The notes under the pieces are model-generated. The model saw only the letters and a program-made list of their open reading frames with translations. It was not told the DNA's origin and did no database searches. The position numbers and the translations under genes are program-made. DNA of 39,310 nucleotides from an uncultured Oscillospiraceae bacterium (GTDB lineage Bacteria > Bacillota > Clostridia > Oscillospirales > Oscillospiraceae), in assembly GCA_902497145.1 (NCBI GenBank), contig CABVDR010000021.1, positions 1 to 39,310 on the forward strand, read 5' to 3'. Below, one piece after another: positions 23,182 through 29,873 of the stretch (the first letter of the stretch is position 1; each line of letters begins with the position of its first letter).

Positions 23182-23574
23182 TTACAGGCTGCCGCCGCAC
23201 CGGCGGCAGAACTGGTCGTCCTTGCCGCACACCGCGCCGCAGTTGGGGCAGGTGCGGGACAGGCGCAGGGCGGCAATGCGCTCCTTGAGCTCGGCAATTT
23301 TTCCGGAGAGCTCGTCGGCCTGGGTGAGCAGCTGGGCGATCTTCTCCTCGTCCTGGCTCTCCCCCTTGTGGGTCTGGTACATGACCTCACCCAGCTGGCG
23401 CAGCACGTCGTTATACTCTCCACTCAGGTCAAACAGCTGCACATTCAGCTTGGCCACGTCCACCATCTGACCGGCCCGCTTGCCCGCCACCCGGGCGGTC
23501 CCGGCAGCGGCGCCAGCCGCGTCAGAAGCAGTGCTTCGAATTCGGTCCAGCAGTTCCTTCACCTTGTCGTCCAT
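23182..23574 (-). CDS. Zinc-ribbon domain protein with coiled coil
   Basis: 130 residues of unknown function. The N-terminal two thirds are helical and probably coiled coil (KVKELLDRIRSTASDAAG ... LSGEYNDVLRQLGEVMYQ ... ELSGKIAELKERIAALR). The last 20 residues form a zinc ribbon (CPNCGAVCGKDDQFCRRCG). No membrane helix or signal. The start at 23574 is taken because AAAGGAG lies 9 nt before it; a GTG two codons upstream would be too close. First gene of the punA-mtaD run, behind the promoter at 23639-23667. Similar small proteins are common in clostridia, but their role is unknown. Confidence 0.85.
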   Translation of the reverse strand: MDDKVKELLDRIRSTASDAAGAAAGTARVAGKRAGQMVDVAKLNVQLFDLSGEYNDVLRQLGEVMYQTHKGESQDEEKIAQLLTQADELSGKIAELKERIAALRLSRTCPNCGAVCGKDDQFCRRCGGSL

Positions 23575-23638
23575 ATCCACGTGCTCCTTTCTTCGCCATA
23601 ACCCTGGTATTTTCTGGGTAGTTTCATTCGTTTTCACT

Positions 23639-23667
23639 ATTTTACACCATTGGATGGGAAAAAGCAA
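23639..23667 (-). promoter_or_regulatory. Promoter of the zinc-ribbon / punA / mtaD run
   Basis: Minus strand TTGCTT (23662-23667), 17-nt spacer, TAAAAT (23639-23644). It faces away from the rpoN promoter 35 bp further right. Confidence 0.75.
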
Positions 23668-23701
23668 CGAAAAAGCCCTCTTCTCCCCCGGGATCTGCCG
23701 A

Positions 23702-23730
23702 TTGCTCCGGCGGCTAATTTATGCTATACT
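23702..23730 (+). promoter_or_regulatory. Promoter of rpoN
   Basis: TTGCTC (23702-23707), 17-nt spacer with a TG one base before the -10, and TATACT (23725-23730). The transcript would carry a 5' leader of about 135 nt. Confidence 0.75.
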
Positions 23731-23813
23731 GGTTTTGGCATTTTCATGCGCTTTCCTTCCCTTTCGCAGGGAGAAGCTGGGAAAATTGCATGAACCGGAT
23801 TGTGATAGGAAAC

Positions 23814-23845
23814 AGCCGCCTTCCCCCAGCCTGGGGCGGGCGGCT
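23814..23845 (+). other. GC hairpin in the rpoN 5' leader
   Basis: AGCCGCC (23814-23820) pairs with GGCGGCT (23839-23845), with an inner CCCC/GGGG helix. It ends about 15 nt before the GGAGGG ribosome site of rpoN. There is no U-run. It may affect translation or RNA stability. Confidence 0.6.
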
Positions 23846-23872
23846 TGGCAATGATAATGAGGAGGGACAAGC

Positions 23873-25216
23873 TTGAACCTGGAGCTTTCGCTGAAACAAA
23901 CCCTAAAATTGACGCCGCAGCTGCTCCAGTCCATGCAGGTGCTCCAGATGAGTACCCAGGAGCTTGCCGACTATCTGGAGGATCTGGTCCAGACCAACCC
24001 GGCCGCTGAACTCACCGAGCCCGCCGCCCAGAACGACGAGAGCGAGGAGCTGTGGCGGCAGATGCAGTCCATGGCTGACGCGGACCACCAGAACCGGCAG
24101 TACCTCTCCCCCGACCGGGAGGAGCTGGATCCCCTGGCCCGGGTGGGCACCGACGGCGGTCTGGACGAGACCCTGGCCCTCCACCTCACCCGGCAGCTGG
24201 AGCGCAGCCACGCCTCCACCCTGGTGCTGCGCTCGGCTCAGTTCTTAGCTGCCTGTCTGGACGAGGACGGCTATCTGCGGGACGATCTGACCGATCTGGC
24301 CCAGGCCTCCCGCCTGCCTTTGAGCGCTCTGGAGCAGGGGCTGGTTCTGCTCCAGAGCCTGGACCCCGCCGGGGTCGGGGCCCGGGATCTGTCCCAGTGC
24401 CTGGCCCTGCAATTACAGCGTCGGGGTGAGACCGGCCCCGCCCTGGAAATTGTCCTCCACCACCTGGAGCGGCTGGGCCGCAAGCAGTACCACGCCATCG
24501 CCCAGGAGCTGGGTATTTCTCAAAAGGAGGTCCTCCAGGCCCAGAGCCTCATCCAGGAGCTGGACCCCCGCCCTGGCGCCCCCTTTGCCCGCCGGGAGCT
24601 CCCCTCCTACCTGATCCCCGACCTGATCGTCACCCAGGACGAGGAAGGGCTGACCGTCCACTACCCCGACTCCTACCTCCCCGGTCTGCATCTGAGCGGC
24701 TACTACTGCAGCCTCCAGAAGCAGAGCTCTGATCCGGAGGTAAAGCAGTACCTCACCGACAAAATTAAGCAGGCCCAGTGGGCCATTCAGGCCGTGGAGC
24801 AGCGCCGCTCCACCCTTCTCTCCTGCGCTCAGGTCATTGTCCGGCGGCAGGAGAACTTCTTCCATCCCGGCGGGCACCTGTCCCCCTTGCGGCTGGCCGA
24901 CGTGGCCCAGGAGCTCTCCATCCACGAGTCCACCGTCAGCCGGGCTATTCGGGAAAAGTACTTACAGTGCAGCCGGGGGGTGTACCCCCTGAGCTTCTTC
25001 TTCTCCCGGGAGGGGGGAGGTGAGGGCACCTCGGTCCACCAGGTGAAGGACCGGCTGCGCCAGCTGGTGGAGCAGGAGGACAAAACCCACCCTCTCTCCG
25101 ACCAGAAGCTGTGTGAGCGTCTGGAGGCGGAGGGCTTTACCCTCTCCCGGCGCACCGTGGCCAAATACCGGGACGAGCTGGGCCTGCCCAGCGCGTCCGG
25201 CCGGAAAGAACGATAA
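23873..25216 (+). CDS. rpoN: RNA polymerase sigma-54 factor
   Basis: Alternative sigma factor that needs AAA+ activators and reads -24/-12 promoters. It has 447 residues. Region I is Gln/Leu-rich (LELSLKQTLKLTPQLLQSMQVLQMSTQELADYL). The core-binding domain follows. The DNA-binding part has a helix-turn-helix (LRLADVAQELSIHESTVSRAIREKYLQC) and the RpoN box (SRRTVAKYRDELGLP). It starts with TTG at 23873, supported by GGAGGGACAAGC just before and by the homology starting there. The spacing to the HAD gene is 19 bp. No activator gene or clear -24/-12 site was seen in the window. Confidence 0.97.
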   Translation: MNLELSLKQTLKLTPQLLQSMQVLQMSTQELADYLEDLVQTNPAAELTEPAAQNDESEELWRQMQSMADADHQNRQYLSPDREELDPLARVGTDGGLDETLALHLTRQLERSHASTLVLRSAQFLAACLDEDGYLRDDLTDLAQASRLPLSALEQGLVLLQSLDPAGVGARDLSQCLALQLQRRGETGPALEIVLHHLERLGRKQYHAIAQELGISQKEVLQAQSLIQELDPRPGAPFARRELPSYLIPDLIVTQDEEGLTVHYPDSYLPGLHLSGYYCSLQKQSSDPEVKQYLTDKIKQAQWAIQAVEQRRSTLLSCAQVIVRRQENFFHPGGHLSPLRLADVAQELSIHESTVSRAIREKYLQCSRGVYPLSFFFSREGGGEGTSVHQVKDRLRQLVEQEDKTHPLSDQKLCERLEAEGFTLSRRTVAKYRDELGLPSASGRKER

Positions 25217-25235
25217 CCATATTTCAGGAGCTGTT

Positions 25236-25895
25236 ATGAAACGCTATTCTGCCATCTGTTTTGACTTTGACTATACCCTGGGCGACTCCACCGACTCCAT
25301 TGTGGGCGGCTTTCAGTACGCCTTTGGCCGCATGGGCCTGCCCATCCCAGAGCGGGACGCGGTGCGGGGCACCATCGGCTACCTGCTGGAGGACGCCTAT
25401 GAGCTGCTCACCGGCGACAGCGACAAGGAGCACCGCGCTCAGTTCCGGGCTTACTTTTTAGAGGTGGCCCGGCCCCGCCAGATTGAGGAGACCACCCTCT
25501 TTCCCGGCACCGCGGAGCTGCTCCGGGGCCTCCACGGCCGGGGCGTGCGCCTGGGCATTGTGAGCACCAAGACCGGGGAGACCATCCAGCGCATCATGGA
25601 GCGCTTTGGCCTTAATGACACCCTGGAGCTCATCCTGGGCAGCTACGACGTCACCCACCACAAGCCCCACCCCGAGGGCATTTTAAAGGCTCTGGACCGG
25701 ATGGGAGTGACCCCGGAGGACTTCCTCTACTGCGGCGACACCATTCTGGACGCCCAGGCCGCCCAGGGGGCGGGGGTGGACTTTGCCGCCGTCCTCAACG
25801 GCACCACTCAGGCGCCCGCCTTTGCCCCCTACCCCTGCGTCCACATCGCCCCCGACCTGACTGAACTGTACCAGTGGCTGGAGGAGCGCACGTGA
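25236..25895 (+). CDS. HAD-superfamily hydrolase (phosphoglycolate phosphatase-like)
   Basis: 219-residue HAD subfamily IA phosphatase. Motif I FDFDYTLGDS (nucleophile Asp), a helical cap (about 15-90), motif II GIVSTKTGE, motif III Lys in VTHHKPHPEG, and motif IV CGDTILDAQAAQGAG. This is the Gph/PpaX-like layout; the substrate (phosphoglycolate, pyrophosphate or a sugar phosphate) cannot be told. The ATG at 25236 has CAGGAG 5 nt upstream, so the longer frame into rpoN is rejected. Its TGA overlaps the dus GTG start (GTGA). Confidence 0.93.
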   Translation: MKRYSAICFDFDYTLGDSTDSIVGGFQYAFGRMGLPIPERDAVRGTIGYLLEDAYELLTGDSDKEHRAQFRAYFLEVARPRQIEETTLFPGTAELLRGLHGRGVRLGIVSTKTGETIQRIMERFGLNDTLELILGSYDVTHHKPHPEGILKALDRMGVTPEDFLYCGDTILDAQAAQGAGVDFAAVLNGTTQAPAFAPYPCVHIAPDLTELYQWLEERT

Positions 25896-26863
25896 ACATA
25901 AAATACTACTTTGCCCCCATGGAGGGGGTCACCGGGGCGGAGTTTCGCCGGGCCCACCACCAGGTGTTCGGCGGGGTGGACGCCTACTACATGCCCTTTC
26001 TCTCCCCCACCCAGGACCATGTATTCACCCCCCGGGAGCTGCGGGGAATCTTGCCGGAGAACAATCCTGGCTTCTGCTCTGTCCCCCAGCTACTCACCCG
26101 CAATGTGGAGGATTTTCTCTGGGCGGCCGGGGAGCTGGCCGCCATGGGCTACGATGAGGTGAATCTGAACCTGGGCTGTCCCTCCGGCACCGTCACCGCC
26201 AAGGGGAAGGGTGCGGGACTTCTCCAGCGCCGGGACACCCTGGAAGAACTGCTGGAGGGTATTTTCTCCAAAACTCCGGTCAAACTATCTATCAAAACCC
26301 GGCTGGGCTGGGAGACAGCGGAGGAGTTCAGCCCCCTGCTGGAGCTGTTTTCCCGCTACCCCGTCTCCCTGCTCATCATCCACCCCCGGGTGCGCCAGGA
26401 CTTCTACCGCCAGCCGGTACGTCTGGACGCCTTTGCCCAGGCTCTGGAGACCTACCACGGCCCGGTGTGCTTCAACGGCGGTCTGGTCACCCCCGGAGAC
26501 TGCCTGGCTTTCGCCCAGCGCTTCCCCCAGGTGGAGCACCTGATGATCGGGCAGGGCCTGCTGGCCGACCCGGCTCTGGCCCGGAAGGCCCGGGGCGGAA
26601 GCGCCGCCACGTTGGACGAGCTGCGCGCCTTCCATGACCAGCTCTACCGCACCTACCTCTCCCTCTTCTCCGGGGAGCGGAGCACGGTATTCCACATGAA
26701 GGAGCTGTGGAGCTATCTCTCCCGCCTCTTTGAGGACAGCACCCGCCCCCTGAAAAAGATCCGCAAGGCAGACCGCTCCGCCCCCTACGAGGCTGCGGTG
26801 GAGGAGATGTTCGCCCGGCCTCTGCGCCAAGACGCCTTATGGCCGGACCGCCGTGAAATCTAA
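25892..26863 (+). CDS. dus: tRNA-dihydrouridine synthase family protein
   Basis: FMN enzyme that reduces uridines in tRNA. 323 residues with a TIM barrel: APMEGVTGAEFRR (FMN site), VNLNLGCPSGTVTAKGKGAGLLQ with the catalytic Cys, KLSIKTRLGW, IIHPRVRQDFY and FNGGLVTPG, then MIGQGLLADPAL, where most family members have MIGRG. The C-terminal helical domain recognises tRNA. The start is GTG at 25892, overlapping the HAD gene by 4 bp, with GGAGGAG 5 nt upstream. Which uridine it modifies is not visible. Confidence 0.93.
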   Translation: MNIKYYFAPMEGVTGAEFRRAHHQVFGGVDAYYMPFLSPTQDHVFTPRELRGILPENNPGFCSVPQLLTRNVEDFLWAAGELAAMGYDEVNLNLGCPSGTVTAKGKGAGLLQRRDTLEELLEGIFSKTPVKLSIKTRLGWETAEEFSPLLELFSRYPVSLLIIHPRVRQDFYRQPVRLDAFAQALETYHGPVCFNGGLVTPGDCLAFAQRFPQVEHLMIGQGLLADPALARKARGGSAATLDELRAFHDQLYRTYLSLFSGERSTVFHMKELWSYLSRLFEDSTRPLKKIRKADRSAPYEAAVEEMFARPLRQDALWPDRREI

Positions 26864-26875
26864 CATAGATTTTTC

Positions 26876-26905
26876 TTGAACCATCCGCTTTCCCTATGCT
26901 ATACT
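26876..26905 (+). promoter_or_regulatory. Promoter of the mgtE leader
   Basis: TTGAAC (26876-26881), 18-nt spacer, extended -10 TGC-TATACT (26900-26905). Transcription would begin near 26912, giving a leader of about 285 nt before mgtE. Confidence 0.82.
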
Positions 26906-26911
26906 CTATCC

Positions 26912-27197
26912 TGTAGAATTTTGTCTGCAGATTTTGTGCGCCGCGGTCTGGTTCAGGCCCCACATTTGGGCGCGGAAAGGTTGTGAAGCCCCATGAAAAG
27001 CCGAAGTCGTCACCGGGATACCGCACACGCGCTGTCACGAACGGCGGAGGGAGCGGGGCCGCACCCTCCCCATTTGCCTCTGTGGGACCGGACGGGCAAG
27101 TAGCCGCCGCTGTCCCCTGACTTACGATTCGTAACAGCCGCAGGAGCCATCCTGTGGCTGTTTTCGTCCCGGAGGGACGTTCAAAGGGGGAAACCGT
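26912..27197 (+). promoter_or_regulatory. Long structured leader RNA of mgtE, class not identified
   Basis: This 286-base stretch has no recognised protein gene. Helices seen by eye: GCGCC 26938-26942 with 26969-26973, enclosing GGTCTG 26945-26950 with 26954-26959; GTCA 27034-27037 with 27118-27121; CGGCGG 27042-27047 with 27104-27109; GGGAG 27049-27053 with 27066-27070; TTGCC 27074-27078 with 27095-27099. Together the last four make a branched domain. A terminator follows at 27135-27166. Its place before a magnesium channel suggests metal-responsive control, but the conserved M-box sequence (GGUGAGGCUCC and so on) is not there. CUGUGG (27080-27085) could pair with CCGCAG in the terminator arm as an antiterminator. 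Confidence 0.6.
27135..27166 (+). terminator. Intrinsic terminator inside the mgtE leader
   Basis: An 11-bp stem (CAGCCGCAGGA 27135-27145 with 27150-27160, one G-T), GCCA loop, then TTTTCG. It lies 31 nt before the mgtE start. A second small hairpin CGTCCC/GGGACG (27165-27179) follows, then the GGGGG ribosome site. Confidence 0.82.
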
Positions 27198-28568
27198 ATG
27201 CACGAAAATTACGATCTGGACCAGCTGCTGGAGCTGGTGCGCACCAAGCAGTTCCGCCGCCTGCGGGAGCTGCTGGACGATATGAACGAGGTGGACATCG
27301 CCGAATTTCTGGACGAGCTGGGACCGGAGGAGACCATTCTGGTCTTTCGCCTGCTGCCCAAGGAGGTGGCCGCCGAGGTCTTTACCGAGCTGGAGGACTC
27401 CGACGACCAGGAGCGGCTCATCAACGCCCTGAGCGATAAGGAACTGCGGGAAGTGCTGGACGAGCTGTACATGGACGACACCGTGGACCTCATCGAGGAC
27501 ATGCCAGCCAATGTGGTCAGCCGTATCCTGCGCAACACCGACGCCTCCACCCGCACCCAGATCAATCAGCTGCTCAACTACCCCAAAGACTCCGCCGGCT
27601 CCATCATGACCACCGAGTATGTCTACCTCCACCCCAACGCCACCGTGGAGGAGTCCTTTGCCCGCATTCGGAAAGTCGGCATGGACAAGGAGACGGTCTA
27701 CACCTGCTACGTCACCCAGCGCCGGGTGCTGCTGGGGGTGGTCACGGTGCGCCGGATGCTGCTCTCCTCCTACGACACCCGCATTGGGGACATCATGGAG
27801 ACCAACGTACTTTCGGTGAACACCCACGAGGACAAAGAGGACGTGGCCCAGCTGTTAAACAAATACGATCTGTCCGCTCTGCCTGTGGTGGACGGGGAGG
27901 ACCGGCTGGTGGGCATCATCACCTTCGACGATGCCATGGACGTTATCGAGGAGGAGACCACCGAGGACTTTGAAAAGATGGCCGCCATCCTGCCCTCGGA
28001 CAAGCCCTATTTAAAGACCGGCGTGGTGGAGACCTGGAAGGCCCGCATCCCCTGGCTGCTGCTGCTGATGCTCTCGGCCACCTTCACCGGCATCATCATC
28101 ACCAGCTTCGAAAGCGCTTTGGCCGCCTGCGTGGTGCTCACCTCCTTCATTCCCATGCTCTCGGGCACCGGCGGCAATTCTGGCTCCCAGTCGTCGGTGG
28201 CTGTGATACGTGCTCTATCGCTGGACGAAATCGACTTTTCCGACATGGTCCTGGTGGTATGGAAGGAAATTCGGGTGGCGGTGCTGTGCGGCGTATGTCT
28301 GGCCTGCGCCAATTTTGTGAAAATGATGATCGTGGACCGCTGGCTCATGCACAACCCCGAGGTCACCCCGGTAGTGGCTCTGGTGGTCTGTCTCACCCTG
28401 GTGTTTACCGTCATCTGCGCCAAGGTGGTGGGCTGTACCCTCCCCATGTGTGCGGAAAAAATCGGCATTGACCCGGCGGTGATGGCATCCCCCTTCATCA
28501 CCACCATTGTGGACGCCCTGTCCCTGCTCATCTACTTCTTTATTGCCACCCACCTGCTGAACATATAA
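27198..28568 (+). CDS. mgtE: Magnesium channel/transporter MgtE
   Basis: Mg2+ channel of the cytoplasmic membrane, gated by its own cytosolic Mg2+-sensing part. It has 456 residues: an acidic N-domain (about 1-125, many DELYMDD/DDMNEVD patches), two CBS domains (about 126-250; SAGSIMTTEYVYL, IGDIMETNVLSVN), a connecting helix, then five membrane helices (about 280-456) with the signature SGTGGNSGSQSS and the pore-region EKIGIDPAVMASPFITTIVDA. The ATG at 27198 has GGGGG 7 nt upstream. It is the only transporter gene behind the structured leader; DUF4230 follows after 20 bp. Confidence 0.97.
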   Translation: MHENYDLDQLLELVRTKQFRRLRELLDDMNEVDIAEFLDELGPEETILVFRLLPKEVAAEVFTELEDSDDQERLINALSDKELREVLDELYMDDTVDLIEDMPANVVSRILRNTDASTRTQINQLLNYPKDSAGSIMTTEYVYLHPNATVEESFARIRKVGMDKETVYTCYVTQRRVLLGVVTVRRMLLSSYDTRIGDIMETNVLSVNTHEDKEDVAQLLNKYDLSALPVVDGEDRLVGIITFDDAMDVIEEETTEDFEKMAAILPSDKPYLKTGVVETWKARIPWLLLLMLSATFTGIIITSFESALAACVVLTSFIPMLSGTGGNSGSQSSVAVIRALSLDEIDFSDMVLVVWKEIRVAVLCGVCLACANFVKMMIVDRWLMHNPEVTPVVALVVCLTLVFTVICAKVVGCTLPMCAEKIGIDPAVMASPFITTIVDALSLLIYFFIATHLLNI

Positions 28569-28588
28569 GAGAAAGAAAGGAACATCTT

Positions 28589-29236
28589 ATGGCTGAGGTC
28601 AAGCGGGGATTTCATCCCCTGGCCCTTTTGAAACAAGGAAAATTGATTGTGCTGGGCGTGGTCCTGGCGATTTTGTGCTTTGCCGTGGGCTTTTTCAGCG
28701 GCGGGCGTCAGGAGAAGCCCCCCGTGCTCTCCTCCATCACGGTGCAAAACCAGCTCCAGCAGATCAGCCAGCTGGCCACCGTGCGCTACTCCTACACCAA
28801 CATGGGACAGTTTGAAAACAGCAACGAATTTTACGGCATCAAGCTCCCCTTCACCACCAAGCGCTTTATCGTGGCCTATGACGGCGTCATCACCGCCGGG
28901 GTGGATCTGAGCCAGGCCCAGGTGACCGTCACCGACCAGAAGGTGACTATCTCCCTGCCCGCCCCCCAGATTCTCTCCCACGAGGTGGATCCCGACAGTC
29001 TGGAGGTCTTTGACGAAACCACCAGCATCTTTAACCCCATCACCATCGAGGATTACAACGGCTTCCAGGCCGACCAGCGGGGCGTGATGGAGGACAAGGC
29101 CATCCAGGGCGGCCTGCTCACCCAAGCCAAGGACCAGGCTGAAACTGCCATCACCGGACTTCTTGCCTCCCTGCTCCAGGAGGGCCAGACCCTGGAGGTC
29201 AGCGTGGCCGACCCGGAAGAAGCGAGTGCTCCATAA
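28589..29236 (+). CDS. DUF4230 domain-containing membrane-anchored protein
   Basis: 215 residues of unknown function. One N-terminal membrane helix (about 19-41, LIVLGVVLAILCFAVGFFSGG), then an extracytosolic domain with the DUF4230 pattern: QLQQISQLATVRYSYTN, KRFIVAYDGVITAGVDLSQ, KVTISLPAPQILSHEVD and a helical C-terminal region AKDQAETAITGLLASLLQ. The shape resembles band-7-like domains. It is 20 bp after mgtE and is followed by a terminator, so it shares the mgtE transcript. A link to magnesium is only contextual. Confidence 0.86.
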   Translation: MAEVKRGFHPLALLKQGKLIVLGVVLAILCFAVGFFSGGRQEKPPVLSSITVQNQLQQISQLATVRYSYTNMGQFENSNEFYGIKLPFTTKRFIVAYDGVITAGVDLSQAQVTVTDQKVTISLPAPQILSHEVDPDSLEVFDETTSIFNPITIEDYNGFQADQRGVMEDKAIQGGLLTQAKDQAETAITGLLASLLQEGQTLEVSVADPEEASAP

Positions 29237-29247
29237 CAGAAAAAACA

Positions 29248-29300
29248 GCCCGTCCCATCCCGCCTGTCTCAGGCTGCGGAGGGGGCGGGCCTTTCCTGTT
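29248..29300 (+). terminator. Terminator after mgtE-DUF4230
   Basis: GCCCG (29248-29252) pairs with CGGGC (29286-29290), extended by CCC/GGG with a large loop, then CTTTCCTGTTTT. It lies 11 nt after the DUF4230 stop. Confidence 0.7.
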
Positions 29301-29374
29301 TTCCCGGATTTTTCCTGGTTGTGTGTTCCGTGCAAAAAAACCGCCCGGACACAAAAAATTCATGGTAAATTTAT

Positions 29375-29403
29375 TTTTCAAACCGGTGCAACTATGCTAT
29401 AAT
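29375..29403 (+). promoter_or_regulatory. Promoter of zapA
   Basis: TTTTCA (29375-29380), 17-nt spacer, perfect TATAAT (29398-29403) with TG one base before it. About 85 nt of leader precede zapA. Confidence 0.78.
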
Positions 29404-29489
29404 GTCCATAATACCACCATTCTGCCGTAATTTCCGGTTCCGGAACCGAAATGTGGTGAAAATAGAGAACGGATTGGGAGGGCTTCCGG

Positions 29490-29810
29490 ATGAAAAATAA
29501 AATCACCGTCTCCATCGCAGGCCAGGAGTACACCATGGTGGCCGAAGAAGACGAAAACTACGTACACCGCTGCGCGACCCTGGTGGACAGCCAGGTGCGT
29601 GAGATTATGAACGGCTCTCCCCTGGGCCGCTCCGACGCCGCCGTTCTGGCTGCCATGAACATCGCCGACCAGTTCTTCCGGGAGCAGGAGGCCAGCGAGA
29701 ACCTGCGCCGCCAGATCAAAGATGGTCTGGATGAGAACGCCAAGCTGAAAATGGAGCTCTCCGAGGCCAAGCGGGAGATCTTCAAGCTGCAGAACAATCA
29801 CAAATCTTAA
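29490..29810 (+). CDS. zapA: Cell division protein ZapA
   Basis: FtsZ-ring associated protein that cross-links FtsZ filaments. 106 residues: an N-terminal globular domain (KNKITVSIAGQEYTMVAEEDENYVHRCATLVDSQVREI) and a C-terminal coiled coil (about 60-100, REQEASENLRRQIKDGLDENAKLKMELSEAKREI). The length and both parts match ZapA. It precedes the U32 protease by 63 bp, as in many Firmicutes. Confidence 0.93.
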   Translation: MKNKITVSIAGQEYTMVAEEDENYVHRCATLVDSQVREIMNGSPLGRSDAAVLAAMNIADQFFREQEASENLRRQIKDGLDENAKLKMELSEAKREIFKLQNNHKS

Positions 29811-29817
29811 TGACTCC

Positions 29818-29848
29818 GCGCCTCCTGTCTCAGGGCGGGAGGCGCTTA
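29818..29848 (+). terminator. Hairpin between zapA and the U32 gene
   Basis: GCGCCTCC (29818-29825) pairs with GGAGGCGC (29838-29845), 12-nt loop, but only TTA follows. Termination is probably partial at best. Confidence 0.45.
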
Positions 29849-29873
29849 CCATCATATTGGAAGAGGGTTATCC

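Noticed and set aside
23575..23872. Sigma-54 (-24/-12) promoter near rpoN
   Set aside because: No GG-N10-GC element of the right kind was found. The sigma-A promoter at 23702-23730 suffices.
26912..27197. M-box (ykoK) riboswitch
   Set aside because: Expected from the gene downstream, but the conserved GGUGAGGCUCC and GCUAAAGCUCUACGA-type segments could not be found, so only an unassigned leader is claimed.
26487..27827. A 446-codon minus-strand frame crossing dus, the mgtE leader and mgtE
   Set aside because: It spans two plus-strand genes and a promoter/leader region, with no ribosome site and no recognisable motif.
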